This document shows, in pieces, positions 24,855 through 33,917 of a stretch of 57,144 bases of DNA. Every line of letters starts with the position of its first letter. The first letter of the stretch is position 1. The stretch comes from Caldithrix abyssi DSM 13497. Lineage in GTDB: Bacteria; Electryoneota; AABM5-125-24; Hatepunaeales; Hatepunaeaceae. The stretch is taken from positions 1 through 57,144 of the forward strand of contig CAMBDS010000015.1 in NCBI GenBank assembly GCA_945865405.1, written 5' to 3'. Below the pieces are notes generated by a model. It was not told the origin of the DNA, ran no database searches, and saw only the letters and a list, made by a program, of their open reading frames with translations. Both the position numbers and the translations under genes were made by a program.

Positions 24855-27263
24855 ATGCATTACGTCACCATCCACGGACACTTCTACCAGCCCCCTCGCG
24901 AGAACCCCTGGCTCGAGGTCATCGAGGTGCAGGATTCCGCTTACCCCTTCCACGACTGGAACCAGCGTGTCACCGCCGAGTCTTACCGCCCCAACGCCAC
25001 GTCAAGAGTCCTCGGAGTCAAAGGGAAAATTACCCGCATTGTCAACAACTACTCCCGGATGAGCTTCAATTTCGGCCCAACGCTTCTCGACTGGCTAAAG
25101 GATGAAGCCCGAGACGTTTACGAAGCTATTCTCGAAGCTGACCGCGAAAGCATCAGTCGTTTTGGTGGACACGGCTCTGCTATCGCACAGGTTTACAACC
25201 ACATCATCATGCCCCTTGCCAATCGTCGGGATAAAGTGACTCAGGTTGTCTGGGGGATTGAAGACTTCCGCAGTCGCTTTTCGCGCGACCCGGAAGGCAT
25301 GTGGCTCGCTGAAACTGGCGTCGATACCGAAACACTCGAAGTCCTTGCCGATCACGGTATCAAATTTACGATACTCGCACCTCGACAGGCAAACCGTGTC
25401 CGAGAGATCAAGGGCGAAGATACCCACCACACTGGTGAATGGCGCGATGTGGCAGGAGAATGGATCGACACCCGCCAAAGCTACATATGTCGCCTTCCTT
25501 CAGGTAAAACGATCAACCTCTTCTTCTACAATGGCGGACTCGCCAAATCTGTCGCTTTTGAAGGCTTGTTGAAGGACGGTGCCAAATTCGCTGACTACCT
25601 GCTCGGTGGACTCGACCGCAACAACTCTATGCCCCAACTCTCGCATATTGCCACTGACGGCGAAACCTACGGTCATCATCACCATTTCGGCGATATGGCA
25701 CTCGCCTTCGCCCTGCATCGGATCGAAGCCGATCACACCGTCAACCTGACAAACTACGGACAATTCCTCGAACTTCACCCGCCTCAGATGGAAGTCGAAA
25801 TCGTCGAGAACAGCGCCTGGAGTTGCTTTCACGGTGTCGAGCGCTGGCGGTCGGATTGTAGCTGTGCCACTGGTGAACATCCCGAATGGAATCAACAATG
25901 GCGGAAACCCCTCCGCGAAGCCCTCGATTGGCTTCGTGACACCATTAATCCCCAATTTGAAGCCAAAGCCTCAGTCTTGTTCAAAAATCCCTGGATCGCA
26001 CGGGATCATTATATCAAACTCGTTCTCGACCGCTCTTCAGGAGTGCTCGACACCTTTCTTTCAGATGAGTGCGAGTCTGAACTGAACGAATTCGAACGCA
26101 CCAACGCTTTGATGTTGATGGAAACTCAGCGGCATCTATTGCTGATGTACACATCTTGTGGCTGGTTTTTCGATGACATCGCCCGTATCGAAACAGCGCA
26201 GGACCTCACCTATGCCGGGCGAGCCGTTCAGTTGGCGCAATTCCTGTTTGGTATCAACTTCGAAGACAAGTTTCTCGAACTTCTGGAAAAAGCGACCGGC
26301 AACAAACCGTCGTTACCTAATGGTCGTGCTGTTTACGACGATTTCGTCTTACCAGCACGTGTCGATTACACCAAACTTGCCGCTCATTACGCCATGACGG
26401 GTATGTTCGAAGAACAGGCCGACAATTGCGAAATTTACCAGTATGAGGTAAAGCGACTTAGTGGCAGAAACCTCGAAGCCGGCTTGGTCAAACTTTCGTT
26501 CGGATTTCTCAACGTCAGCTCTCGCATCACTTCTCATTCGCATCAGGTTTACTTTGGAGCGGTCCATCTCGGTGACCACAACCTATTGTGCGGTGTTAAT
26601 GAGTGGGAAGGCAAAGAGAAATACGATGCCACATGCTCCGAGCTAACGGCAGCCTTCGAACGTGCCGACACACCCGAAATCGTCAGACTTCTTGATAAGC
26701 ACTTCGGGAAAAACATTTTCACATTAAAGTCCCTCTTCCGCGATGGTCAACGTCGGCTTCTTAAGAAGTTACTTAAGCACACGCTTCACGATGCAGAGCG
26801 TCGTTTTCGCGAAATTTACGAGACCCGCTCGCCGCTGATGCGATTCCTGGAAGATATCCACGCACCAATTCCATCAGCATATACGTCGGCGGTCTCTTTT
26901 ATTTTGAATGGTGATCTGAAGCGTGCCGTCACTTGCGACGACCTTGATGTGGAGAGGATAAGGGAGATGTTGGGGGAAGTGGTAAGGTGGGGTGTTAAGC
27001 TCGATCTGCCCGGACTCAATTATAAATTGACCCAAACGACCGACCGACTGGCCGCGGCTTGGGAAGTGACGCCCGGCGATAGCGAGAAATTAGAGCTGTT
27101 ACTTAAAGGAGTCATACTGGCTGAGGAGACTGTCCTTGATGTGAATCTTTGGAATGTTCAGAACAGTTGTTATCGGGTGTTGGCGAAATCGAACCAGACT
27201 GAGGCGACTGAGTGGCGGGAAAAGGTGAACAGATTGGCGGAACTACTGAGCGTGGAAAATTGA
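24855..27263 (+). CDS. GH57-family glycoside hydrolase with DUF3536
   Basis: 802 residues. It starts with the GH57 signature 'HGHFYQPPREN' and continues with 'GMWLAETGVDTETLEVL', where the glutamate is the expected nucleophile, and 'TDGETYGHHHHFGD'. The C-terminal half matches the DUF3536 extension common to this subfamily of alpha-amylase/alpha-mannosidase-like enzymes. There is no signal peptide, so it should act in the cytoplasm on glycogen or similar alpha-glucans (inferred). It converges with the minus-strand operon, with only 10 bp between the stop codons. Confidence 0.88.
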   Translation: MHYVTIHGHFYQPPRENPWLEVIEVQDSAYPFHDWNQRVTAESYRPNATSRVLGVKGKITRIVNNYSRMSFNFGPTLLDWLKDEARDVYEAILEADRESISRFGGHGSAIAQVYNHIIMPLANRRDKVTQVVWGIEDFRSRFSRDPEGMWLAETGVDTETLEVLADHGIKFTILAPRQANRVREIKGEDTHHTGEWRDVAGEWIDTRQSYICRLPSGKTINLFFYNGGLAKSVAFEGLLKDGAKFADYLLGGLDRNNSMPQLSHIATDGETYGHHHHFGDMALAFALHRIEADHTVNLTNYGQFLELHPPQMEVEIVENSAWSCFHGVERWRSDCSCATGEHPEWNQQWRKPLREALDWLRDTINPQFEAKASVLFKNPWIARDHYIKLVLDRSSGVLDTFLSDECESELNEFERTNALMLMETQRHLLLMYTSCGWFFDDIARIETAQDLTYAGRAVQLAQFLFGINFEDKFLELLEKATGNKPSLPNGRAVYDDFVLPARVDYTKLAAHYAMTGMFEEQADNCEIYQYEVKRLSGRNLEAGLVKLSFGFLNVSSRITSHSHQVYFGAVHLGDHNLLCGVNEWEGKEKYDATCSELTAAFERADTPEIVRLLDKHFGKNIFTLKSLFRDGQRRLLKKLLKHTLHDAERRFREIYETRSPLMRFLEDIHAPIPSAYTSAVSFILNGDLKRAVTCDDLDVERIREMLGEVVRWGVKLDLPGLNYKLTQTTDRLAAAWEVTPGDSEKLELLLKGVILAEETVLDVNLWNVQNSCYRVLAKSNQTEATEWREKVNRLAELLSVEN

Positions 27264-27273
27264 ATTTTGTAAC

Positions 27274-27873
27274 CTAAGGTAACTCCGTCTCTTCACCAAG
27301 CTTTTTCACATCCAACGCCCCTACTGCTCGCGGTGACCCCATCAATGAGTAAACAAACGTCACTACCCCCGAAAGCAATATCAAATTCCCCAGCGCCGCC
27401 GCCCCGGAATACAAACTATCCCTGAACGACTCAACCCCCACCACCGACGGAATCAACCGAATTCCAAGTCCAGCTATCGCGCCAAAGTAATAGTCTTTCG
27501 GGTAGTTGAACCACCATGTATCGAACCACCAGACAGCCTCCTGCCGACGCTTGGCGGCTCCGTAAAACGGGTTGATGATGAACCAGAGATAATCCCAAAT
27601 GAACGAAATGAAGCAGAAGTACATCAGCGCCTCAGCTTCGACGACCCACGAGAACCCGTTCATCACAATCGGAAGATGGAAAAACAGAAGCAACAATATG
27701 TTAAGCGCCACGTGATAACCGGTCAAAAACCGCACGCCGAGCACTTTTTGCGTCACGCCGTTCCTCACCCGCCACGTCGGGAGCGCCGCCGCCCATCCGT
27801 TGGGCCCCTCGATCTGAACTTCGAGATAGGCAAGAATGAACGCAATTGAAAATATGTAGATTGGTACGATCAA
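27274..27873 (-). CDS. Integral membrane protein of unknown function
   Basis: 199 residues with about five hydrophobic segments (MIVPIYIFSIAFILAYLEV; ALNILLLLFFHLPIVM; ALMYFCFISFIWDYLWFII; and two near the C-terminus). It has many Trp and Tyr residues ('EAVWWFDTWWFNYPKDYYFG'). I do not recognise a family. It begins 9 bp after the ETF-QO stop, so the two are probably co-transcribed and may interact at the membrane. It is the last gene of the long minus-strand operon. Confidence 0.75.
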   Translation of the reverse strand: MIVPIYIFSIAFILAYLEVQIEGPNGWAAALPTWRVRNGVTQKVLGVRFLTGYHVALNILLLLFFHLPIVMNGFSWVVEAEALMYFCFISFIWDYLWFIINPFYGAAKRRQEAVWWFDTWWFNYPKDYYFGAIAGLGIRLIPSVVGVESFRDSLYSGAAALGNLILLSGVVTFVYSLMGSPRAVGALDVKKLGEETELP

Positions 27874-27882
27874 ACCATAATC

Positions 27883-29595
27883 CTATAGCCCCGCATACCT
27901 TGGCCCCCCGCCACCCTCCGGCGGAACCCACGTAATAATCCCGTACGGGTCGGCGATGTCGCAAGTCTTGCAATGCACGCAGTTCGAAGCATTGATCTGC
28001 AAGCGCAGTCGCGGTGCAGTTGCCTCACCGTTTGCAGCATTCACTTCATTCGGCACCATCTCATAGACTTGCGCCGGACAGAAGCGAGTGCAAGGATTGC
28101 CATACTCGACAACGCAACGCGTCGCACAAATATCAGTATCGGCAACATGAAGATGAGTCGGTTGATTCTCTTCATGTTTCGTTCCCGACGCAAACACGTC
28201 GCTAAGCTTATCGAACGTCAACTCGCCGTCAAATTTCGCAGGTGTTAATTCACCCTCGGTATCGATATCAACTTTATGCGCCATATGCAAATGGTCTTCT
28301 TTTGAGTTGATTCTATTGCTGAATCCCCTCCCTCCTGTCACCACCTGCACCCCCGTGTTCAACATCCCCCAGATCAAACCCTTTTCGTATGGCTGGTGGA
28401 AGTTCCTTACACCCCACAACTCTTTGTGAGCCCAGCTCTTCCGAAACCTGTCATCGTAGCCTTTCAGCGAAGCAGCCGAGTAGTCCCCCTTCGCAAGCGC
28501 ATCGAAAGCCGCTTCTGCCGCCATCATCCCTGACTTAATTCCGAGATGTATCCCCTTCAATCTCATTGCGTTAAGGAATCCTCCCGACTCGCCAACCAGC
28601 ATCAACCCATCGCTATAAAGCTGGGGCATCGCCCAATATCCCCCCTCGGAAATCGTCTTCGCACCGTACTTGGTCATTTTGCCACCCTTCAGCAATGTCG
28701 CGACGTCCGGATGTTGCTTGAACAACTGGAAATAGCCGTGCGGGTCGTTGCGCGGGTCTTTGGCATTGAGAGCAGTCACAAGTCCAATAGATACCAATTC
28801 ATCAGAAAATGCGTATATCCAGCTCCCCCCAAACGCCCCCAATCCGTGCGGGTATCCAAGCGAGTGCATCACGGTTCCAGCCTTAATGCGCCCCTTCGAG
28901 ATTTCCCAAAGTTCTTTGACGCCCGTGACATAGCTTTGCGGATTGCGTCCTTCGTCGAGCTTTAATTGCGGGACAACTGCCTTGGTCAGTGACCCTCGAG
29001 GCCCTTCGCCAAGCACGGTGATCTTGGAGCGAAGCTCATAGCCCGGCTCGAAGCTCCCTTTATGTTCGCCATTCTTGCCGATGCCTTTGTCGTCGGTGAT
29101 GACTCCTTGGAATTTGCCGTCGTCGATGATGGCAGAGGCTCCAGCGGTGCTGGTCATGATCTGAATGCCTTTGTCCTCGGCGATTTTTCCGAGCCATTTG
29201 ACAAGCTGGCTGAGCGCGACGAGTGGGAAGCCGTTGTTGTGCATGGCAGGCGGGGCGTAGGGGACTTTGAAGCGGCTCGATTTGGTCAGCAGGTGCATAG
29301 AGTCGTCGTTCACGACCGGGCCAAGAGGCGGGTTCATGCCACGCCAATCGGGCAGCAGTTCGTCGAGGCCCTTGGGGTCAAGAACCGCCCCGGAGAGGAT
29401 ATGGTCGCCGAGTTCAGCCGATTTTTCGATGACCATCATCATGAAGTCGGGCGACGCGGCGGCTCCTGTTAGGTCACCTCGTTTGCGCGCGGCTTCGATC
29501 AGGTCGGTGAGATGAATGGCAAAAGCCAGCCCGGCCGGGCCGGCTCCGACGACGAGTACGTCGAGATCCATCTGTTCGCGGGTTATTAGGGGCAT
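27883..29595 (-). CDS. Electron transfer flavoprotein-ubiquinone oxidoreductase
   Basis: 570 residues. It passes electrons from reduced ETF to the quinone pool at the membrane surface, usually serving beta-oxidation and amino acid breakdown. The FAD-binding motif is 'VVGAGPAGLAFAIHL' at the N-terminus. The C-terminal ferredoxin-like part carries the 4Fe-4S ligands ('CATRCVVEYGNPCTRFCPAQVYE', 'CVHCKTCDIADPYGI'). Length and layout fit the bacterial and mitochondrial family. A 30-codon duplicate of its start lies 500 bp upstream, beyond a toxin-antitoxin pair. Confidence 0.93.
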   Translation of the reverse strand: MPLITREQMDLDVLVVGAGPAGLAFAIHLTDLIEAARKRGDLTGAAASPDFMMMVIEKSAELGDHILSGAVLDPKGLDELLPDWRGMNPPLGPVVNDDSMHLLTKSSRFKVPYAPPAMHNNGFPLVALSQLVKWLGKIAEDKGIQIMTSTAGASAIIDDGKFQGVITDDKGIGKNGEHKGSFEPGYELRSKITVLGEGPRGSLTKAVVPQLKLDEGRNPQSYVTGVKELWEISKGRIKAGTVMHSLGYPHGLGAFGGSWIYAFSDELVSIGLVTALNAKDPRNDPHGYFQLFKQHPDVATLLKGGKMTKYGAKTISEGGYWAMPQLYSDGLMLVGESGGFLNAMRLKGIHLGIKSGMMAAEAAFDALAKGDYSAASLKGYDDRFRKSWAHKELWGVRNFHQPYEKGLIWGMLNTGVQVVTGGRGFSNRINSKEDHLHMAHKVDIDTEGELTPAKFDGELTFDKLSDVFASGTKHEENQPTHLHVADTDICATRCVVEYGNPCTRFCPAQVYEMVPNEVNAANGEATAPRLRLQINASNCVHCKTCDIADPYGIITWVPPEGGGGPRYAGL

Positions 29596-29621
29596 TTGAA
29601 AGTTATTTTGATGCTGTTCGT

Positions 29622-29882
29622 TTATCGGATCCTATATGATTGCTTGCGATGTTCAATTCGAACAATCAGGATTATCTGTAGCTGTTGGTGGATCTCATAG
29701 ATGATTCTATAGTCTCCAACTCGATAAGACCATTCGCCTAAAAACTGCCCTTCCAATGGCTTTCCCAAATGTGCGTCTTCGGATAAGCGATCCAAGCCTA
29801 TTCCAATTCGCCGCAAGAGATTCGGATAGCGCCTAAACTTCCGTAGATTTTTCGCTCCAAGTGCTGAGAATTCAATTCTCAT
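29622..29882 (-). CDS. RelE/ParE-type toxin
   Basis: 86 residues starting MRIEFSALGAKNLRKF. The core 'GKPLEGQFLGEWSYRVGDYRIIYEI...IILIVRIEHRK' is the RelE/ParE fold (mRNA interferase or gyrase poison). The ATG at 29882 is preferred over TTG at 29891, which is only 2 nt from the possible AAGGA site. It overlaps the antitoxin gene by 11 nt, as usual for such pairs, and sits 26 bp before the ETF-QO start. Confidence 0.82.
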   Translation of the reverse strand: MRIEFSALGAKNLRKFRRYPNLLRRIGIGLDRLSEDAHLGKPLEGQFLGEWSYRVGDYRIIYEIHQQLQIILIVRIEHRKQSYRIR

Positions 29883-30072
29883 CCAGACCAAGTTCCTTCT
29901 TTAGATCATCCCAGCTGATCGTTTTCCCCTCGCGAAGTTCCTTTCTTGCTCTTTGGATGTCGCGCATCAAATGCCGATCCTGAAGAACTTCTATGGTCTC
30001 TTGCATAGAGAGATACTTCTTCAATGGAATGGTGACCATTTCTTGATCCGACTTTATGGTAGTCGTGTGCAT
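29872..30072 (-). CDS. RelB/Phd-type antitoxin
   Basis: 66 residues. The N-terminal part ('MVTIPLKKYLSMQETIEVL') fits a short DNA-binding antitoxin and the C-terminal part ('RKELREGKTISWDDLKKELGL') the toxin-binding helix common in RelB/Phd-type proteins. A GGAG site at plus 30078-30081 overlaps the stop region of the ETF-QO fragment just upstream. It likely autoregulates the pair. Confidence 0.75.
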   Translation of the reverse strand: MHTTTIKSDQEMVTIPLKKYLSMQETIEVLQDRHLMRDIQRARKELREGKTISWDDLKKELGLDEN

Positions 30073-30081
30073 TTCTACTCC

Positions 30082-30174
30082 TTAATAGAGTTTGATAACA
30101 AACACCAGCCCTGCGGGGCCAGCTCCTACGACAAGGACGTCGAGGTCCATCTGTTCACGGGTTAATGGAGGCAT
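30082..30174 (-). pseudogene. Truncated duplicate of the ETF-QO 5' end
   Basis: The 30-codon frame MPPLTREQMDLDVLVVGAG...FVIKLY repeats the start of the intact ETF-QO gene (MPLITREQMDLDVLVVGAG...). About 23 of the first 25 residues agree, while the DNA differs at many third positions. The stop runs directly into the antitoxin's GGAG site. It looks like a remnant left upstream when the toxin-antitoxin module entered, or a piece of a related ETF-QO gene. Confidence 0.8.
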
Positions 30175-30192
30175 TGGTACTATTAGTAGTAT

Positions 30193-31899
30193 TTACTTTA
30201 ATACAGGTTTTAATTTATCAAAAAGATCATCAGGTATTAGTTTGAATATTGGCCATGATAACATGTAATCTTCAATTTTTCCAGAGAACAAGCTGCACGC
30301 CGCATTAACATCACCTAAAAGCAACATAGCTCCGGCTGACACTAAATGATCGGAGAGTCGGCCCTTAGGTTGTCGATTCTGAATAATGGAGTTCAATATC
30401 TCAACATCAACAGAACTCAACTCTAATCCTTGCAATCTCTTAATCAACATTTTATTAATATTGTTATGATCGATCCAAGATTCCAAGTCAACCTTCGCTT
30501 CATTGTAACCTTCATAAAAACAAAGACAGCCACTTTCTAAAATGATAGTTGCCATATGCCATTTGGCATTGTTCATTAGAGTAATCGCAAGTTCATCTAC
30601 TTCATCAAGATTGTCTTTAAAAATCCAAGTGTTTGTTGTGACAAATTCAATTATTTGAGTTTCAAATTCAACATCAGAATTGGCAATATAGATGTTTATT
30701 GCATGACTTAAAGCATTAAAGTCAGGTTTCGTTGTTAACTGTTGCATAATCATCATTTTGGCAGTTATATTATCTCCCATTCTCCATGCCGCATCTGAAA
30801 GCAATTGGAATGGAATAACATTTACATTTTTGGGCCTCTTTATTACAATTGAGTCATCCTCGGAAGTATGCTCCTTGTGAGAATCCCAAGATTCAAAAAA
30901 AGAATTCACAGTATCCGCTAACCTTTTGATATCACGGTTAATAATCAAATTCTCGGTTTTATCCGGAGAATCATTCATTTTAGAAAGTTCATTTAATCTA
31001 TCTGACAGTGCAACGTACGGATCAGACATTTCGGACTGAATCGAAAGTCCTAGTTCTTCATGAAGTTCAGCAAAGAATTGATCAAAACCTTTAATTTTAA
31101 CAGTATGAAAATTCCGGAATACTGACAATTCAGACACATTCCTTGAAACGGGTTCACTCGCTAAATGACACCAATAAACTCCATGACGGAAGTAGCTCTC
31201 GTTTTTTAAGAGTAGTCTTATGATATCCATGATAGACTTATCACGGCCAGAGTACCCAACAACAATCAATCCGAATTCGTTAGCATAATCTTTCACTTTA
31301 TCACGCATGTTTGTCTCTAGTGATTGCAACTCTTCCATAGTATTCTTAATACTGTCAAAATGAAAATCTCCATGCAATTTGATGACTTGCGGTCTTTGAG
31401 ATAGCATTCTTACGTTTCGTATCATGGAATCATGCGCCACGACTGTTGGTCTAACTGAACTGGAGTATCTATAACACGCCTCATTAATGAGATCATCAAA
31501 ATTTGTTGTGAACACTGTTCGAAACAGTTTATGACGCAATAAGTTAACTAAATAAATATACCCCCATGATGGCGATGCTTTTTTTAAGCATAGTTCAATG
31601 TAATCCCTTCTCTGGCTGGGTTGGTCAAACAATTCACCAAAAAGAAATGAATACTCCTCGTCCTGTCTATACCATGGCTGTTTTTCAATGAATTGCTTAT
31701 ACTCCTGTTTAGCTCCATGTATTTTATGGTATTCCTTACGCCACTCTTTGATCATTTCCGAAGCACTGCGTACACCACTTGTAACGCTAGCTCCGGCACC
31801 AAGCAGTAAACAATAGTGCGGTGAATCTTCGATCGAATTTCTGATAAGATTGAGAAGATGATCCTGTGATTTAGAAGTTCCTGATAAACTTGCGTTCAT
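30193..31899 (-). CDS. SIR2-like domain protein, probable NAD-consuming defence effector
   Basis: 568 residues. The N-terminal 280 residues are a SIR2_2-type Rossmann domain: 'LLLGAGASVTSG' (GAGAS at 34-38), 'TTNFDDLI' (131-138), 'KLHGDFH' with the expected catalytic H176, and 'VVGYSGRDKSIMD'. The C-terminal half is helical without a recognised family. Domains of this class deplete NAD+ in several anti-phage systems; that role here is inference. The gene is markedly AT-rich against its neighbours and follows a peptide deformylase by 20 bp, so the pair looks transferred as a unit. Confidence 0.82.
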   Translation of the reverse strand: MNASLSGTSKSQDHLLNLIRNSIEDSPHYCLLLGAGASVTSGVRSASEMIKEWRKEYHKIHGAKQEYKQFIEKQPWYRQDEEYSFLFGELFDQPSQRRDYIELCLKKASPSWGYIYLVNLLRHKLFRTVFTTNFDDLINEACYRYSSSVRPTVVAHDSMIRNVRMLSQRPQVIKLHGDFHFDSIKNTMEELQSLETNMRDKVKDYANEFGLIVVGYSGRDKSIMDIIRLLLKNESYFRHGVYWCHLASEPVSRNVSELSVFRNFHTVKIKGFDQFFAELHEELGLSIQSEMSDPYVALSDRLNELSKMNDSPDKTENLIINRDIKRLADTVNSFFESWDSHKEHTSEDDSIVIKRPKNVNVIPFQLLSDAAWRMGDNITAKMMIMQQLTTKPDFNALSHAINIYIANSDVEFETQIIEFVTTNTWIFKDNLDEVDELAITLMNNAKWHMATIILESGCLCFYEGYNEAKVDLESWIDHNNINKMLIKRLQGLELSSVDVEILNSIIQNRQPKGRLSDHLVSAGAMLLLGDVNAACSLFSGKIEDYMLSWPIFKLIPDDLFDKLKPVLK

Positions 31900-31919
31900 A
31901 GTTTTCTCATAAAATTGAG

Positions 31920-32549
31920 TTAATTTGTTTTAACACGGATAGGACCTCGAGTGCCGATTTTTCGCCTTATCGGACCTTGTGAAAAAGTTCCCTCACCATA
32001 CCATTTCCAAGTAGATTTGTCGTCAGGGTCAAACGATCTTATCTCCCCTGATAGTATCGCTTGCAAACCGGGACGCAATAACTCCCTTGCCTCCTTATCC
32101 AAACGGTCAATGTAGAGCACACCATTTAAATGATCAAACTCGTGCTGAAAAACCCGTGCTGAAATGCCTGTAAGTCTCTCATTTATCTCAAGTCCTTCTA
32201 AACTCAGGTAACTTACATCAATGATATTATATCGCTTAACTTCCGCGCTTAATGTTGGAAGAGACAGACATCCTTCAAGTTGAGTAACCGTTCTATTACT
32301 CACTTGCTTAAATTGCGGATTAATATAAATTTCCACATTTTTGTACTCATGATTATAGTGACTCCAATCAATGACAAACATCATTATTGAATGTCCAATT
32401 TGAGGAGCAGCAAGACCAGCGCCTGTGACTGCTTTCATGGTTTGGATCATGTCGGCAGCAAGTTTTGTAATTTTCTCATCAATCACCTCGATTTGATGAG
32501 CTTGCCGTCTAAGGATTGGATCCCCGTATGCGATTATTTTTAAAAGCAT
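31920..32549 (-). CDS. def: Peptide deformylase, accessory copy
   Basis: 209 residues. All three active-site motifs are intact: GAGLAAPQ (43-50), EGCLS (92-96) and HEFDH (136-140), giving the metal-binding Cys and two His and the catalytic Glu. It removes formyl from N-terminal Met. The tail after residue 150 is longer than in most deformylases. An AAAGGAG site lies just before the ATG. It is AT-rich, is not beside fmt or other translation genes, and directly precedes the SIR2-like gene, which suggests an accessory or defence-linked role (inference). Confidence 0.88.
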   Translation of the reverse strand: MLLKIIAYGDPILRRQAHQIEVIDEKITKLAADMIQTMKAVTGAGLAAPQIGHSIMMFVIDWSHYNHEYKNVEIYINPQFKQVSNRTVTQLEGCLSLPTLSAEVKRYNIIDVSYLSLEGLEINERLTGISARVFQHEFDHLNGVLYIDRLDKEARELLRPGLQAILSGEIRSFDPDDKSTWKWYGEGTFSQGPIRRKIGTRGPIRVKTN

Positions 32550-32568
32550 ATTTCTCCTTTATATGATT

Positions 32569-33162
32569 TTAGGGCTTCTCGGCCGCATCGGTGATCTGCT
32601 TCTTTTCGGGTTGTTCCTCGAAGCGGAACTCTTCCCACGGGCGTTTCTTGTCGGTGCCGAGCAGGAATTCCTTGGTGAAGATGATGTCGCGGGTGAAGCC
32701 GGTGACGTCGAAGTCATTCACGTCCATGCGGATCGCATCGACGGGGCAGGCTTCCGCGCAGAGTCCGCAGTAGCAGCACCTTAGGATGTCGATGTCGAAC
32801 CGCTCGGGGAATTTCTCGACGTGCGGATCGGGTGACTCGCCGGGGGTGATGTGGATGCAGTCGCAGGGGCAGACGGTCTCGCACAGCATGCAGGCGGTGC
32901 AACGCATCGCGCCGTTCTGTTTGACGGTCAGGCGGTGTCTGCCGCGCCAGCGGATGTCGATGGGGCGCTTGACTTCGGGGTATTGGTAGGTCGCCGAAGC
33001 GTGTTCGCCTTTCGACTTGATCCCGAACATGACGCCGATGTGGTAGGCCATGTTGGCCATGAAGTGGCGGTTGGTGATCCAGAGGCCCTTGATAGCCTCA
33101 ATCCAGTAGATTTTTTCCGCGACTCCCATTTCCTCAGTGAGGGTGGTGACTTTTTTGTTCAT
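32569..33162 (-). CDS. nuoI: NADH-quinone oxidoreductase subunit I
   Basis: 197 residues. Two 4Fe-4S ferredoxin motifs, 'CTACMLCETVCPCDCI' and 'CCYCGLCAEACPVDAI', hold clusters N6a and N6b in the arm connecting the NADH module with the membrane. The C-terminus is Glu/Lys-rich. It is separated from nuoH by an MNT/HEPN pair. No Shine-Dalgarno site is seen; the upstream bases are A/C/T-rich. Confidence 0.95.
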   Translation of the reverse strand: MNKKVTTLTEEMGVAEKIYWIEAIKGLWITNRHFMANMAYHIGVMFGIKSKGEHASATYQYPEVKRPIDIRWRGRHRLTVKQNGAMRCTACMLCETVCPCDCIHITPGESPDPHVEKFPERFDIDILRCCYCGLCAEACPVDAIRMDVNDFDVTGFTRDIIFTKEFLLGTDKKRPWEEFRFEEQPEKKQITDAAEKP

Positions 33163-33212
33163 GTATTTGTAAGTTTTTGTATGCTAAACAGTTCTGGTTA
33201 GGAAAAATCAGA

Positions 33213-33554
33213 TCACTGAATGATTTCCTCTTCCAAAGTGACTATTACCCCTTCCTTCCTTGCAATCCAAATAATCGGCGTACCGTTATCTTCTTCCCAT
33301 TGTTTTTCGCCGCAAGGAATCGGCTCGATGCGCGAGTCGATGACCCCGGCAGTTCCCCAAAGTTGGGCGACATCTCTATGGACGTAGTCTCCATCGAATT
33401 TTGACGCAACAACCACGAGATCAATATCGCTCCACTTATGATCTGTGCCCTTTACTTGAGAACCGAAGAGGACTCCGAACGATAAATCGAGCCCTTCAGC
33501 GACAAGGGTTTGCAGATATTGCTGGACGCTTTTTAGTATTTCTGTTCTAACCAT
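33213..33554 (-). CDS. mntA: MNT-type nucleotidyltransferase antitoxin (pair 1)
   Basis: 113 residues. The minimal nucleotidyltransferase motif 'LFGSQVKGTDHKWSDIDLVVV' has GS and the DxD carboxylates. Proteins of this family AMPylate or otherwise inactivate a HEPN partner. The partner gene upstream carries an internal stop; read through that stop, its frame would end inside the first codons of this gene, the usual overlap for such pairs. Confidence 0.85.
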   Translation of the reverse strand: MVRTEILKSVQQYLQTLVAEGLDLSFGVLFGSQVKGTDHKWSDIDLVVVASKFDGDYVHRDVAQLWGTAGVIDSRIEPIPCGEKQWEEDNGTPIIWIARKEGVIVTLEEEIIQ

Positions 33555-33916
33555 TTGAATAAGACTTGAGATTCTTTGTGGTACTCGGCTGCTTCTGTTA
33601 TCGCTGGTAACTTCGGTTACGGCACGTTATACCGACCAGCAATATTGAACTCGTTTATTTCTTCCAGGCTCCTTTTCTGTTCCATGCTGATGTCTAAGTT
33701 AGCAAGTTCAGCTAGTAGAATCAGGTTGTGAATTTTTGGTGGTTGTTCTCCGGTAGTTTTACAAACAAGCCCTTTTAGCATCTTTTCCAATGCAAGATGG
33801 CACAAGAAAAGACCAAACTTGATTTTGCCGCGTTCAAAGCATTCGTTGGCAAATTCAATATCTTCATTGGCATCAGCTTTCCAGCCTAAAGCCTGTGCCT
33901 CTGCGTTAAAAGTCAA
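33533..33916 (-). pseudogene. HEPN-domain toxin gene broken by an in-frame TAA (pair 1)
   Basis: From a TTG start 1 nt past the nuoH stop, 99 codons encode a HEPN domain ('FLCHLALEKMLKGLV', 'PPKIHNLILLAELA', 'EINEFNIAGRYNVP') and then reach TAA at plus 33617-33619. The same frame continues for 27 codons with the normal end of such proteins ('ITEAAEYHKESQVLFKWLEQ') and stops inside the MNT start. One substitution therefore truncates it. The R of the R-x4-H ribonuclease motif is also Gln here (EQPPKIH). A 99-residue product could still be made, but it is probably inactive. Confidence 0.8.
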
Positions 33917-33917
33917 A

